Positions 11,130-22,940 of a stretch of 64,000 bases of DNA are shown here, in pieces. This DNA is from Anomaloglossus baeobatrachus. Taxonomy: Eukaryota; Chordata; Amphibia; Anura; Aromobatidae. The position numbers and the translations under genes are program-made. Positions within the stretch are counted from its first letter, which is position 1; the number at the start of each line of letters is the position of its first letter. The DNA is taken from the NCBI RefSeq assembly GCF_048569485.1, contig NC_134360.1:207824664-207888663 (forward strand). The letters are read 5' to 3'. Under the pieces are notes generated by a model. The model did not search any database and had not been told where the DNA came from. It saw only the letters and a list, made by a program, of their open reading frames with translations.

Positions 11130-11285
11130 AGAATCTTTCAAATGTATTCTGCAGCAGGACAATGACCCCAAACTTACAACCAATATCATTAAGAACAATC
11201 TTTGGTTTAAAGAAGAGCAAGGAGTCTTGGACGTGATGATATGGCCCCCACAGAGACCCGATCTCATCATTAAATCTGTCTAGGT
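11130..11285 (+). pseudogene. Tc1-type transposase fragment
   Basis: Translation gives LQQDNDPKLTTNIIKNNLWF and MIWPPQRPDL, the segment from the second catalytic Asp (QDNDPK) toward the WPPQSPDLNPIE motif. The catalytic Glu region is degraded. No N-terminal part lies upstream on this strand. It is a short fossil of a Tc1-like element. Confidence 0.65.
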
Positions 11286-11944
11286 GTCATGCCGGGTGTG
11301 TGAGGACACCCAGCGAGCAGCACAACAGAAAGGGATAACCAGGGAAGATGTACCATGGAAGGCCTTGGCGATAGGAAGAGGGAAGCGGGATCACCTCCTA
11401 ACACTCACCTGAGTCTGAACCCTTCACTCCCTAACGTCCCTAGATGAGTCCCTCCTCACATGCACCATTATGTGCCTAGGCTCTCTCTGACCCTGAAATC
11501 ACTCTGGCTAATGTGAAGGACAGTGAGACGCTAGTCTTGCTAGTGCAATAAAACAACATAAGGAAGGTAAGACAAATGGGTGGTAAGAGTCAAGAAATAT
11601 CACTCCTGAGTTTCTCCACCAGGAAATTTCACAGCTGCAACTGAAACGAACACCTCAGCTTCTCCAGAAACAGTCTCCTTCAAAGTGGTCAGTATAGAAG
11701 ATCTATCACCGGCATGGAGTGAAGCCAGGAGTGGGTAAATTATAGCAATTGATGATAAGCTGATGTAGCTGTGAATAAGACTGAGAGTAATCTCAGCCAG
11801 AGAGGAAAATGTCCTTAACCCCTTCATCATCAAATGAAAGTAAATCCACTCCATGACTCTGTAGATTGCACAGAGAACCTACAATCAATTTAGAGTTGAT
11901 TCCTCCAGATCCCAGATCCCAAGAAGTAATATGTGGATGTGACA
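11285..11944. mobile_element. Possible solo LTR
   Basis: The segment begins TGTCATGCCGGG and ends GGATGTGACA, the TG...CA ends of an LTR, with imperfect 5-bp flanks (CTAGG and CTGGG). An AATAAA hexamer is at about 11546. No internal genes and no second copy in the window support this, so the call is tentative. Confidence 0.3.
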
Positions 11945-12224
11945 CTGGGATTACAGGGAGAGACAGGATTTGCACAATTCTTCATCCACAGAAGATCTGT
12001 GGTCAGCTCTCCAAGATGCTTGAAACAGCTCAAACCTGTGGCTCGGGAGCCACATGTAGCTCACGGGACCATGGTATGTGGCTCACAGCTCTCTGCCAGC
12101 TTAGTGTATTAATACCAGATCTAGCAAGTTGTTAGTCTCCAGATGGTGACTTTTCTGAGTAGCCCTGCACAGGAGAGTAGATATGGATGAACAAGCCTTG
12201 CCATATGATTTAGGATTGTCTCTT

Positions 12225-12748
12225 AGGCCCCTTTCACACGTCAGTGATTCTGGTACGTTTGTGCTTTTTTTTAAACGTACCAGAATCACTGACATACGCA
12301 GACCCATAATAATGAATGGGTCTGCTCACACGTCAGTGATTTGTCACTGCACGTGTCTCCGTGCAGCGTACCCGCGTGTGCGTGTTTGCCGCACGGAGAC
12401 ATGTCCATTTTTTTCTGGCATCACTGATGTCCCACGGACCACGCAGTGGTGTGGTCCGTGAAACACGTGCCAGAAAAAAACGTGCTTTTAAAATAAAAAA
12501 CATTTTAACTCACCCAGCGTCCAGCGATGTCCTCTGCAGCCCGCTCTCCCTGCTGCCGGAAGCAGCTCCTGCAGGGGTCACCGCCGGCCGGATGATGCAC
12601 CGCGGGAGCGATCAGCACCATGGACAGCGGGAGCAGGCACAGGTGAGTGAATCTCTAAGAGCAATCACGGGCCACGGAGAACGGAACCCGGATTGCACTT
12701 AGACAACCCACGTGTGCCGTGTTTTTCACTGACGTGTGAAACGGGCCT
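12225..12748. mobile_element. Short TIR DNA element (AGGCCCCTTTCACACG ends)
   Basis: The left end AGGCCCCTTTCACACGTCAG has its inverted partner at the right ('ctgacgtgtgaaacgggcct'). Just inside the left end is a second palindrome, 'cgtaccagaatcactgac' pairing with 'gtcagtgattctggtacg'. The interior is GC-rich with no transposase. Its ends share the AGGS...TTTCACAC pattern with several other families here. Confidence 0.8.
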
Positions 12749-13161
12749 TAAGGTAAGAATTGATGCTGTATTCAAGGCAAAAGGCGGTCACACCAAATAT
12801 TGATATCATTTATATTTCTCCTTTGTTCATTCACTTTGCATTTACGTCAATTGATAAAAATAAACAATTAACATTTCTACTTTTTTAAATCACTCACTTT
12901 GTAGAATTTTTCCAATACCTGCCTAAAACTTTTGCAGAGTTCTGTATTTAAAAAAAAAAAAAAAATCCTCAAAACTTGCAAGTCTAAATTCTTATCCCCC
13001 AAACATAAACAAAATGTAAAAAGGAGTAACGTATGGTATAGCCGTATGTGTAATTGCCTGAACGAATTAAATATACCCATACCTATCCTATGAATTAAAA
13101 GACAAAACAAAGAAATGAAAAAAAAAGTAATGAAAGAATTCACATATTTGGATGCTTCCTT

Positions 13162-13572
13162 AAAGCACCACTCCAGTATTGGGGGGGTTTTTTTCACCAC
13201 CGGAGTGATGCTTTAAATCTAAGTCCCCTGCCCCTGGTTCTTATACTCACCTTCCGGCAATTTCATCTTCTATTACCATTGCTCCAGCCGGTTTCCTATG
13301 ATTTGTGACCTCCCGACTACTCCAGTTTTCATGGAGGCGCCGGAGGTCAAAACTCGATACAAGTCTATGTGAGCCTTGTTCTGGCTCTCATAGAGTTGCA
13401 CTGAGTGCATTTAACTGGTCAGACGTTACTGTCAGAAGATGGCATTGCGGGCAAGGAGCACAGTCGGTAAAAGGTGAAGCCGCTGGAGAGTGAGTATAAC
13501 ACCGGTGTCAGGGGATCACATTTATAGTGCCACTCCAGTGCTGAAAACCCCCCTCACTGGAGTGGTACTATA
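13162..13572. mobile_element. Short TIR DNA element with a foldback at each end
   Basis: The left end 'aaagcaccactccagtatt' and the right end 'actggagtggtactata' are inverted partners. Each end also folds on itself: 'cactccagt' pairs across a short gap with 'ccggagtg' on the left and with 'cactggagtg' on the right. There is no coding capacity. Confidence 0.7.
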
Positions 13573-13977
13573 AAAAATGCAATGAAAACATTGTATACAC
13601 CAAAAATGGTATCAATAAAAACAACAGCTTGACATACAAACAACATATGCACAAAATTATAAAAGTTTGGTATCGTCGTAATCACATTAAAGTGGAGAAT
13701 AATATTTATAAACAAAGCGCGGGTAGATCCTTAATATATAAAATTTTAGAGAATAATTTTGCTGTGTCATTTTTACTGCACAATGAACTACACAAAAATA
13801 AAACCTAAAAAATAATGGTGGAATTGCATTTTTTTGTTCACAATTTAACCATACTTTATTTTTTTTCCCTTTCATGGTACATTATATTGTTATATGAATG
13901 GTGTAATTTAACATTAAAACTAGTCCCATAAAAAAACAGGTCCGCCTACACTACAGTTCAAAAGATTAGGATCACTT

Positions 13978-14823
13978 AGGCTGCTTTCACACTACGTTTA
14001 TTTAACATGCGTCCTGAACGTTTTTTTGCTGCAAAAGCGGATCCTGCTTTTACAGCAAAAAACGCATGTAAACGCATGTCTTACTTTGCAGGATCCTGTC
14101 ACTGGATGTTTAGGGGCGGGCATTGGAGTCATGTGATCGGGAGTGAGGGGAACTAAACGTGCCAGACTGGGAGCCGGCTTCTGACAGCTGCAGACGCTCG
14201 TAACCAAGGTAAACATCGGGCTTGGATACCCGATATTTATCTTGGTTACGAGTGTCTGCAGCTGCTAGGAGCAGGGCTGCCTGCACACGTAACCAACGTA
14301 AACATCGGGTAACTAAGAGAAGTGGTTACCCGATATTTACCTTGGTTACGAGTGTCCGCAGCTCTCAGGTGGGAGAGAGAGGGAGGAGAGGAAGGGGGAA
14401 AGACAGAGATAGAGAGAGAGGGTGAGGGAGGGAGGAGGAGAGAGAGACAGATCACGCGAGACTGGTTCTGGGCATGCTCAGTACAAAAGCAGGATCCTGT
14501 TACAATGCAACTCAACGCATTCTGCTAGGCAGGATCCAGCGCTCATTGAAATGCATTGCAGCTCGCGGCGCAATGTGAAGGATCCTGTGAGATGCGTTAT
14601 TTTGACAAAGGTAAAAAACGCTACAAGTAGCGTTTTTGAAACATGTTAAAATAACGCAAAAGTACGGATCCTGTGTCTAACGCACGCAAACGCATGCGAA
14701 CGCAGGTGGACGCGAGTCCATTGCAAATGCATTGAAGTGAAAACGCATTTGCACTGGATCCGTTTTTTCCGCTAAAAAAACGTTATGGACGGATGTTAAA
14801 TAAACGTAGTGTGAAACCAGCCT
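13978..14823. mobile_element. Short TIR DNA element with the GGTTACCCGATATTTACC module
   Basis: Long matching ends: left AGGCTGCTTTCACACTACG followed by TTTATTTAACAT, right 'atgttaaataaacgtag' then 'tgtgaaaccagcct'. The interior (about 14195-14355) holds inverted copies of 'ccaaggtaaacatcggg' and 'cccgatatttaccttggtt', a module also found in the two elements with different ends at 15041-15671 and 62761-63390. Purine-rich 'gggagagagaggg' sequence follows. Non-coding. Confidence 0.85.
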
Positions 14824-15040
14824 TAGATATTTCCTTATTTTTGAAAGGAAAGCACAGTTTTTTCAATGAAGCTAACATTAAATCAAACAGAAATACACTC
14901 TATACATTGTTAATGTGGTAAATGACTATTCTAGCAGCAAACGTCTGTTTTTTTCATGCAATATCTACATAGTTGTATAGAGACCAATTTCCAACAACCA
15001 CCACTCCAGTGTTGTGTTTGCTAACTGTGTTAGAAGGCTA

Positions 15041-15671
15041 AGGGCTGGTTCACACTAAGCGACAGCGACAACGAGGTCGCTGTTACGTCACCATTTTCTG
15101 TGACGTAGCAGCGACCTTGTAAGTCCCTGTTATGATCGCTGCTTAGCTGTCAAACACAGCAGCCGAAGCAGCGATCATAACCGCGAGAGCACGGAGCCGC
15201 GCACACTGCTTAGCGCTGGCTCCTTGTTCTCCTAGCTACAGTACACATCGGGTTAATTAACCTGATGTGTACTGCAGCTACATGTGCAGAGAGCCGGAGC
15301 CGGCAGCACAGGCAGCGTGAGAGCTGCGGAGGCTGGTAACTAAGGTAAATATCGGGTAACCACCTTGGTTACCCGATGTTTACCCTGGTTACAGCTTACC
15401 GCAGCTGCCAGATGCCGGCTCCTGCTCCCTGCTCGCTTCATTTTGTCGCTCTCTCGCTGTCACACACAGCGATCTGTGTGTCACAGCGGGAGAGCGCCTT
15501 TGAAGAAAACTAACCAGGGCTGTGTGTAACGAGCAGCGATCTCGCAGCAGGGGCCAGATCGCTGCTCAGTGTCACACACAGCGAGATCGCTAATGAGGTC
15601 ACTGTTGCGTCACCAAAACCGTGCCGTAGCAGCGATTTCGGTAGCGATCTCGCTATGTGTGAAGCACCCCT
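15041..15671. mobile_element. Short TIR DNA element, family B copy 1
   Basis: Left end AGGGCTGGTTCACACTAAGC, with an inverted right end ('tatgtgtgaagcacccct'). Subterminal 'agcgatctcgct'-type repeats recur throughout. The interior includes 'aaggtaaatatcgggtaacc' facing 'ggttacccgatgtttacc' (about 15343-15395), and 'acatcgggttaattaacc' near 15246. The copy at 62761-63390 has the same plan. No transposase. Confidence 0.85.
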
Positions 15672-15826
15672 AATGGATGTTTAGAAATCCCTTGAAAACC
15701 CTTGTGCAAGTATGTTAGCACAGTTGAAAACAGTTTTGCTGATTAGAGAAGCTATAAAACTGACCTTCCTTTGAGCTAGTTGAGAATATGCAGCATTACA
15801 TTTGTTGGTTTCATTAAACTCTCAAA

Positions 15827-16350
15827 ATGGACAGAAAAAGAGAACTTTAATGTGAAACTCGACAGTCTATTTTTGTTCTTAGAAATGAAGGATATTCCAT
15901 GCTTGAAATTGCCAAGAAACTGAAGATTTCCTACAACAGTGTCTATTACTCCCTTCAGAGGAGAGCACAAACAGGCTCTAACCAGAGTAGAAAGAGAAGT
16001 GGGAGGCTGCGCTGCACAACGGAGCAACAAGACAAGTACATTAGAGTCTCTAGTTAGAGAAATCGATGCCTCACAGGTCCTCAACTGGCAGCTTCATTCA
16101 ATAATACCTGCAAAACACCAGTGTCAATGTCTACAGTGAAGAGGCGACTCCGGGATGCCAGCCTTCAGGGCAGAGTGGCAAAGAAAAAGCCATATCTGAG
16201 ACTGGCTAATAAAAGGAAAAGATTAATATGGGCAAAAGAACACATATATTGGACACAGGAAGATTGGAAAAAAGTGTTATGGACAGACGAATCGAAGTTT
16301 GAAGTTTGAGGTGTTTGGATCACACAGAAGAACATTTGTGAGACATTCTA
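15827..16350 (+). pseudogene. Classical Tc1-type transposase remnant (N-terminal half)
   Basis: A single frame from the ATG at 15827 reads through the helix-turn-helix region (RNEGYSMLEIAKKLKISYNS, STVKRRLRDASLQGR) to the first catalytic Asp at KKVLWTDESKFEV (about 16270-16308). It is interrupted by three in-frame stops (after MDRKREL, within RVSS-RNRCL, and after KFEV). The frame then continues GVWITQKNI. The second Asp and Glu are absent because sequence at 16346-16865 belongs to another element. Length is about half of the usual 340 residues. It belongs to the Tc1 group common in fishes and frogs. Confidence 0.85.
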
Positions 16351-16865
16351 ACATGCTGTATGTAAGAGCCCAGGCCGGGGGTATAACATAAAAAAACACT
16401 TTATAATACTTACCTAACGGTCGCGCTGTGGGCCTTATGGGCGTCTCCGTTGTCCGTTGCCAGCGCCTCCTCTTTCGGCAATCTTCGTCCTCTTTCTGAA
16501 GCCTGGGTGCATGATGCGGCTACGTCATACACACTCGCCGATCCTGCGCAGGCGCACTACAATACTTTGATCTGCCCTGTTCAGGACCTGAATGCCGGCG
16601 AGTGTGTATGACATCGGACCCGTCATGCACTGCGGCTAGAGAAGAAGGAGAACAAAGATAGCCAAAAGAGGCGGCGCCAGCACCGGAGAACAGAGACCCC
16701 CATAAGGCCCACAGCGTGACCGTTAGGTTAGTATTATAAAGTGTTTTTTATGTTATACCCCCGGCCTGGGCTCTTATATACAGCATGTTAGAATGCTGTA
16801 TATAAGAGCCCGGTGGTGGTGGCCGCAGCTTATAGGCCAAAAAAAGTGGTGACAGGTTCTCTTCC
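16346..16865. mobile_element. Inverted-repeat MITE next to the Tc1 remnant
   Basis: Arms of roughly 90 bp: 'cattctaacatgctgtat' and 'ggccgggggtataacat' on the left pair with 'atgttatacccccggcc' and 'atacagcatgttagaatg' on the right (about 16348-16440 and 16700-16792). The right terminus 'gtgacaggttctctt' is the AAAGGGAACCTGTCACC-type end; the matching left terminus is missing, so the copy is truncated at the Tc1 junction. Confidence 0.65.
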
Positions 16866-17375
16866 AAACTATTTAAAAATATTAGTTAAATTAGCCATAA
16901 TAAATGAATTCTGGAAGTAGATCCATCTGACACTCACAATTGCTGCGTCAATTGACCACAAAATATGCATAAGTGCTTGTAATAAACCTCCAGTGATGCC
17001 AAAATCCGGCCCCTGGTGCAGTATGTTTTGGAGGGACCATGCTGGTTTTCCAGCCCTCGGCTAGACAGTCGGGCAGGATATTTCCTGATGCAGAGAAAAA
17101 AGAACTTTGTCACTGTCTAACATGAAAGGTAGACTCTCTATGTGATATCGTTACTGGAGTCATAAATAACAAAAGGATGCTGTGCGCTGACCCTCAGGTG
17201 ACCTGACATTTTCATTGGAAAGTGCTGGTCCGGGGAAATCCATCTGAATAAAATAGTAAGTCTTCACACGTTCTTGGTGATATAACCTGATATCATCTTA
17301 TCAGCAGTTGAATCAGCGTTTTTATTTTTGCACAGGGGAGAGCGGAGTGGTGTGGAGGTGGTGGACTTCTAGAGG
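16866..17375. other. No recognisable feature
   Basis: Sequence of mixed composition, without a supportable gene or element ends. Its last bases contain TCTAGAGG (17368-17375), which recurs just after the LINE poly(A). Confidence 0.35.
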
Positions 17376-19203
17376 TTTACATCAAAGGTGAAGAAGAGTC
17401 AATTAACATTTGTCATCACACAAGAAAAGTTGCAAAACCCAAAACACCAGTTTCTCTGCACCAAGAATCTATCTATAGCACTATCACATCTCATGTAACA
17501 TAAAAACATTGTAAAAAAACCCCACATCTTGGCTGAATAAAGAAAGGTCTACGCTAATTCATATTAGAGTAATATTGGCCAGTGGAGGGGGCTTATGGCA
17601 GACACCGACTGTGTTTCGAATGTGTCGGTGCTGCGGACGTTCGGGCTGGGTGAAATGTTCAGCTCATACGTTAACCTTATGACATTTACAGCATGGTGTT
17701 AGAAGACTGACCCCTTTTTGGTTATCTCTGGGGTCAGATATGGCTGCCTTCTTTCACATCTTCTTTTTTAGGAACCGACAGACAAGTGGCCAAGTGTTCG
17801 CTGCACATGGATGACGTGACCGTCTTCTACGCAGACCAGCTTTCAGTTTTGGACATGCGAGGAATTCAGCGAAGTTTCAAGGGCAAAGGAAACCAGTGGG
17901 AAGTCGGAAGCCATGATCTTCGGGCAATGGGCCCTGATCTTCAATGACCGCTTCCCCTTCTCTATTGAATTTGACCTCATCAAGATCTTTGGAGTTTGGT
18001 CCAGGAAGGAAGAAGCAGTCCTTAAGTCTTGGCAGGATCACTTGGCCAAGGTGAACCAAAAGTTTGGACTCTGGAGCCTTAGACAGCTTACCATCGAATG
18101 GAAGACCCTCATCCTTCGTAAAGAGATTCTGCCTATGCTTCAATACACAGCGCGTGCCTGGCCTCCTCACGTCACTGTACGCTGGGCCATTACCAGGACA
18201 GCTTTTTCTTTATTTGGGGCTCCAAAATGGACAGAGTGAGAAGGAATGGTATGTACAAGGATCCTCACATGGGTGGAAAAGGATTTCTTGGCATCCCCAC
18301 CCTGACGCGGGCCTTCTTTGTGTATGAGTGCTTCTGTAGGACGATAAAAAAAACTATATGTTGCTCGGTGGGTCGGTTTATGTCTTACTTCTTTATTCTG
18401 CCTCTCTGGAGAAGGCGTAGTTGGGACAAGTGGGCTAGCTCCTATCCCTATAACTGAGACATCCCCTGGTACTATCAAGTTTGTCAGCGAACACCAATTG
18501 TTGGGACTCAAGCCTGACTTGTGAAAACCAAAGACCAAGCTTATCCAAGCAAAGGACAATTCCAGGACTCCCTGCGCCACAGCCAACACTGTGTGGAAAG
18601 ATGTGGCTTCTAGCAGGTTAACCTATGGGCATAAAGAGCTGCTATGGATGGCTATTCAAGGAGGTCTGGCCCTGATAATTTCATGCATGCCCATGGACTT
18701 TGTAACACTAGGTACTGTCCGAGATGCCCTTTCACTGAGGAAACTCCTTTGCATCTCTTCTGGCAGTGCTCATTTACGCAAGCCCTGTTGGATACCCTGG
18801 AAAATGTTCTCTTAGATTCTGTCTCCAGGAGCAACCGCAGGTACACTTGGGTGCTTTATGGACTATTTCCTGAGGAACATACCGTAAAAGCCTGGTCATG
18901 AACTGGGAGATGTCCATCAAGGACTGCCACAGGCTGGTCAACAGTCTGTTCAGGGATTTCAACATCATGGACGGACCAGATGTAAAAAAAGAAGTGGACT
19001 GATACCCCTCTCCTTCCGCCTCCTCCCTCACTGCCTGTTTTTCAATAAAGCTTTTGGCTATTTTGTCTGCAGTAGACTGCCCTACCGGACCACGTAAAAT
19101 TGATGTGTTGCGCTGTGTATTGGCCTGTGCTGCGTTGCAGTGTAATGTATGTTTTTTTTATGCCAACATTATAACAAACTGTATTTTCAATTAAAAAAAA
19201 AAC
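17376..19203 (+). mobile_element. 5'-truncated Tx1-like LINE
   Basis: From about 17790 the + strand encodes the distal half of a non-LTR reverse transcriptase. HMDDVTVFYADQLS (Asp-Asp at 17810-17815) stands where the catalytic A/YADD motif of Tx1/L1-type enzymes lies. MDRVRRNGMYKDPHMGGKGF follows at about 18227, and a C-terminal zinc-ribbon-like CNTRYCPRC...FWQC at 18701-18769. AATAAA is at 19044 and a poly(A) run at 19193-19202. The reading frame shifts several times. TCTAGAGG occurs at 17368-17375 and 19204-19211 and may be the target duplication. The 5' half of the gene is gone. I cannot assign 17376-17760 to the element by motif. Confidence 0.8.
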
Positions 19204-19358
19204 TCTAGAGGCTTCACTTACCTGGGAACAAAAGAACTGGTCCCAGTTCTTCTATGGTATAATTTCTAATTGAGAGTGAAGTTGAAGACCACCATACCCA
19301 TTAGGTGGTCAAAATCAAGGTGCTGGGCCATCATTAATCTTACGTGTATGGCCAGCTT

Positions 19359-19692
19359 AAAAGTGTATTCCCATCATTAAAATTTATCACATATTCTAAA
19401 GTGTAATTGATAACTTACGAATGGAGAGCAGGTCTCTGAAATGTCCCATTAGAATGAAGTGATCACTTCTTTATCAAACTGGAAAAAATAGCCGAGCTGA
19501 GCACAGGATTTAACTTTTCTCTGCCTGCAGTTCCATAAAGTATGAGAGGAGCGGCCAACTCTCCATTTTGATGGGTCATTTCAAAGTTTTGGTCTAGAAA
19601 TCGGTGCGAGTCCCAGTGGTCAATTTCCCACTGATCTGCAAGATATCACCTATCCTTAGCCTAATTTCTACTCATGGGAATTACACTTTAAG
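19359..19692. mobile_element. Short TIR DNA element
   Basis: The left end 'cttaaaagtgtattcccat' faces the right end 'atgggaattacactttaag'. The 330-bp interior has no coding capacity. Confidence 0.65.
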
Positions 19693-21074
19693 ACCTGGTC
19701 AGGATGGGTCTCCTCTAATTCATTCATCTTTAGAGAGTCAATCCCCAAAGCCTTGAACGAAGTGGACTTTCAAGAAGAATAGACTCAATGAGGTCTTTCT
19801 AGGGTAAAAAGGGAGAGAGATTTCATTTTCCAGCCCTTTTTGGCACTAAAGCTTAGGCTCAGTTCCGAAGAGTTACAGCTACCTTGACTAATTAAGGGGA
19901 TATTTGTTGGTCAGCACTGTGCAAAAAAAACAACCCAAAGACTCCTTTCCCTGATTTTCTACTTCCTTGTGCTTCTTGCTCTAGGCAGCAGCCATTGCCG
20001 GCGAAGCAACGTCAACAGCATACAGACATGGGACACCACCTCCACTACAGCAACTTACAGGCACAAGGCACAAGTTTTGTCTACCACTGACACTGCTGTG
20101 TGAGAAAACACCTTATAGTCCAGTGTGAAGATCTGAACAGTGGCAAATCTTAAAGTTTGTTAGCTCCAAAGACAAACGTTCCAACAGGGCTCGAAACTGT
20201 TATGGGTTTTGACCCGTTAGCTACCAGTGCCTGGGTCCAGATGGAACTCCTGCACCCACTAAAGTTACACCCCTAGGTCTGAATTACTTTTTAGAGTATG
20301 ATTTTGGAGTTTGGAGTCAACCGCCAAACTAGAGCCATGCAATCCTCCTCCAACATGTGTGCCATGCATCTGGATTTGAACCCTTGAGTCTGTGCCATCA
20401 GTCTTATTTGTCTGCAGGACCACAGCAGATTCACCTTTAGTTTCTATTGTGTGTGCTTTGGTTCTATTAGGGAAACAGGTGTATTAATTTACTCGTTTGC
20501 CTGCCCAATCACCTTTCGGGTGAGGCTTTAAATACATTCCTCCTGCTGGTATTTCTTGCTGGTGATATTCTCAGTTTGAAGCCCAGCCATGTTGCTGTTA
20601 GTTTCTGCCAGTCAGTGGAATACCAGCTAGGATACCTCTCTGCTGTTTTTGTTTTCCACTTTGCACCTATCTTTTGCTTGTTGTCAGTAAGTCGGCTGCA
20701 TGTATTTTATTAACATTCACCCCCTCTGGTATTTTGTTATTTGTCTTACTCACTCTGGCATCACTTTCTTCTTGAGCACACCTTCCCTTGTGTACATAAT
20801 TTACACTCTGCTCTGCCCTCCGGTTACTTAGGAGGAACGAGATGTGCTCGATGGCCAATCAGGCAGCATAGGTCCGAGTTGCCATCGTTTAGTCTGGGCT
20901 ATTTCAAATCCCACAGGAACCACTAGGGACTGTGTGGGTTGAGATGTCTACAGGAACTGGCAGGGCCAGTTGCAGTTTTTAGTGTGTTACCTTTAACCCT
21001 TTTATGAGTTTTTGTACGAACATAACAATGCCAAAATCCCCAGCGTCTCCTTCGATTAGTAGGTTTTGTGCAAC
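19693..21074. other. Unassigned, partly LTR-like
   Basis: No gene seen. The stretch 20430-20990 has a TATA-like 'gaggctttaaatacattcct' followed by pyrimidine-rich sequence, as in LTR promoters, but I could not find paired ends. The frames here are short and unsupported. Confidence 0.3.
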
Positions 21075-21079
21075 GTCAT

Positions 21080-21936
21080 TGTAGTGCCTGGTTCTGTCGT
21101 GGTGGCCCTGCACACCACCGCTCTCATGCCTCGACAGGGGCGCCGTTCTCCTCACCTCACCAGCGGGTCTATGCGGCCTGTTCCTACCCCAGGGCCTGCC
21201 ACAGCTTCCTCCTGTTTCCAGATCACATGCAGGCCTTCCGGGAGCGCTCGAAGGGTGCGCGTGTGGCAACGCCCCTTTCTTAAAGGGCCAGCATCCTATT
21301 ACCCAGAAGTGACCCTTGAGGTCAGCTTCTACCCTAAAGGTATTTAAGACTCTCCCCCCTTGGAGGAGGTTCCTGAACATCGTTGCCTATCCGTAGTGTG
21401 TTGCCAGTTCTCAAGTCCCGTATCCGTTATTGTGTCTAGTCATGTGTCTTGTGTTCAAGTACCAGTTACCATTACCCGCTATCTATGTCTCTTCCTAGAG
21501 TCTCCTACCATCACCTCTGTGCTGCCACGTCTGAGCTTCTACTACCTGCAGGCTGCCACGTCTGAGCTTCCACCACCTCCAAGCTGCCACATCTGAGCTA
21601 CCATCACCTCCGTGCTGCCACGTCTGAGCTTCCACCTCCTCTGTGCTGCCACATCTGAGCTACCATCACCTCCTTTCTGCCACATCTGAGTTACCACCAC
21701 GCCCGTGTCTGAGCTTCCACCACCTTCAAGCTGCCATGTCTGTGCCACCACACTGTCTCTCCTGTCCATAAAAGCCGATACCACTGGTCCAGGAAGTTGT
21801 GCATTTAGACCACCTGGGGCTGCGCCTGACAATCCCTATATAGGTGTTAGCTCGAGGTTAGCTCCTCCAGGGGAGTCCGGTGTATGGCCCAGTGACTCCA
21901 CTCCCGTACGTTCACCGTTCCTTGGTGACCGTAACA
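21080..21936 (+). mobile_element. Solo LTR (family 2)
   Basis: It begins TGTAGTGCCTGGTTCTG and ends GACCGTAACA, and GTCAT flanks both sides (21075-21079 and 21937-21941), a 5-bp target duplication. A TATA-like 'gtatttaagactc' is at about 21340. Internal tandem repeats lie at 21530-21740. No internal genes remain. Confidence 0.75.
21530..21740 (+). repeat. About 31-bp tandem repeat inside the LTR
   Basis: Units of the form 'tgccacgtctgagcttcc' plus 'accacctccaagc' repeat about seven times with substitutions and small length changes. The array lies between the TATA-like motif and the 3' end of the solo LTR. Confidence 0.8.
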
Positions 21937-21941
21937 GTCAT

Positions 21942-22940
21942 GCATGCGCTGCATTTCAGCGATGGTTCTAATAATCAGAAGAGGGATATCACGGGGAGCA
22001 GATTTGCAGGGTCCTAGTCTGGTGGTCACAGACTACCGATGTGGACGCTGGACCAGGGTCCAGTGAATCTTTCTGATCATCTCTGTAATCTCCACATATT
22101 CAAGACGGTAGCAATTATAAGTGGACTTTCTCTTTAATTCTTAATAGGAAGAATATTGCAATCTGCTGATAAATATTAATCTCTATTAGAACTGATATTA
22201 CATGGAAGGGATTAGATAATTTAATGTTCTGCTCAAGAGGGCTAGAGACAGCTTCTTCTCCTCCTCGAAAGTCTCCTGTTGGGCACGGTTAAAAGCTGTC
22301 TATTGAGAAGGATTTTCCTGGAAGCGCACAGAATGCGGATAAAATATTTGTTTCCATTCCAGCACAAACTGTGCTCTGAAATTCGCAGTGAGGCGGCAGC
22401 AGCTGTCATATATACTGCGTGAGAGCCTCTTCTCACTAATAGGATAAAAACCAAGACTCTAACAGGATGGAGGATACCTACGGCAGATTATACCGCTTCA
22501 CCTCCTCTTACACCACACATCACTGACAGCTGGAACCGTTCTTAAAGGAAAAAAATAAAAAATTGAGGTCTTTTTTTTTTCAATAGAATTTGAAATTCAA
22601 ATTTGAATTTTTACTTAATTTTTCATATTTTTTACAATATTCATATTTAGAGATTGTTATATACTAGAATTTTAATGTGATCTTTTCCCCTTAGGGGGCA
22701 TTTGGAAACATGGCGAAAGCCGTTATTGCGCCAACTCATTTGATATTGGATGGCATAGGCAATTGGTATAAGGGACCCCATAGACAACAGATAGCCATCG
22801 GGCAAACGTTTGCCTGGCAGCTCTCTCTCGCGACTCCTTGGCAGAGTGAGTGTTCCTGATAAGAGTCAACTGCTTATCTCCCCAAAAATAAAAGGCACCC
22901 TTAGGCCATTCTTTCTCTCGCATATTAAAATAAACAGCTA
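21942..22940. other. No recognisable feature
   Basis: Mostly mixed-composition DNA, with AT-rich sequence at 22540-22690. I see no element ends, arrays or credible coding. The stretch 22190-22520 looks less repetitive than its surroundings and could be single-copy. Confidence 0.35.
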
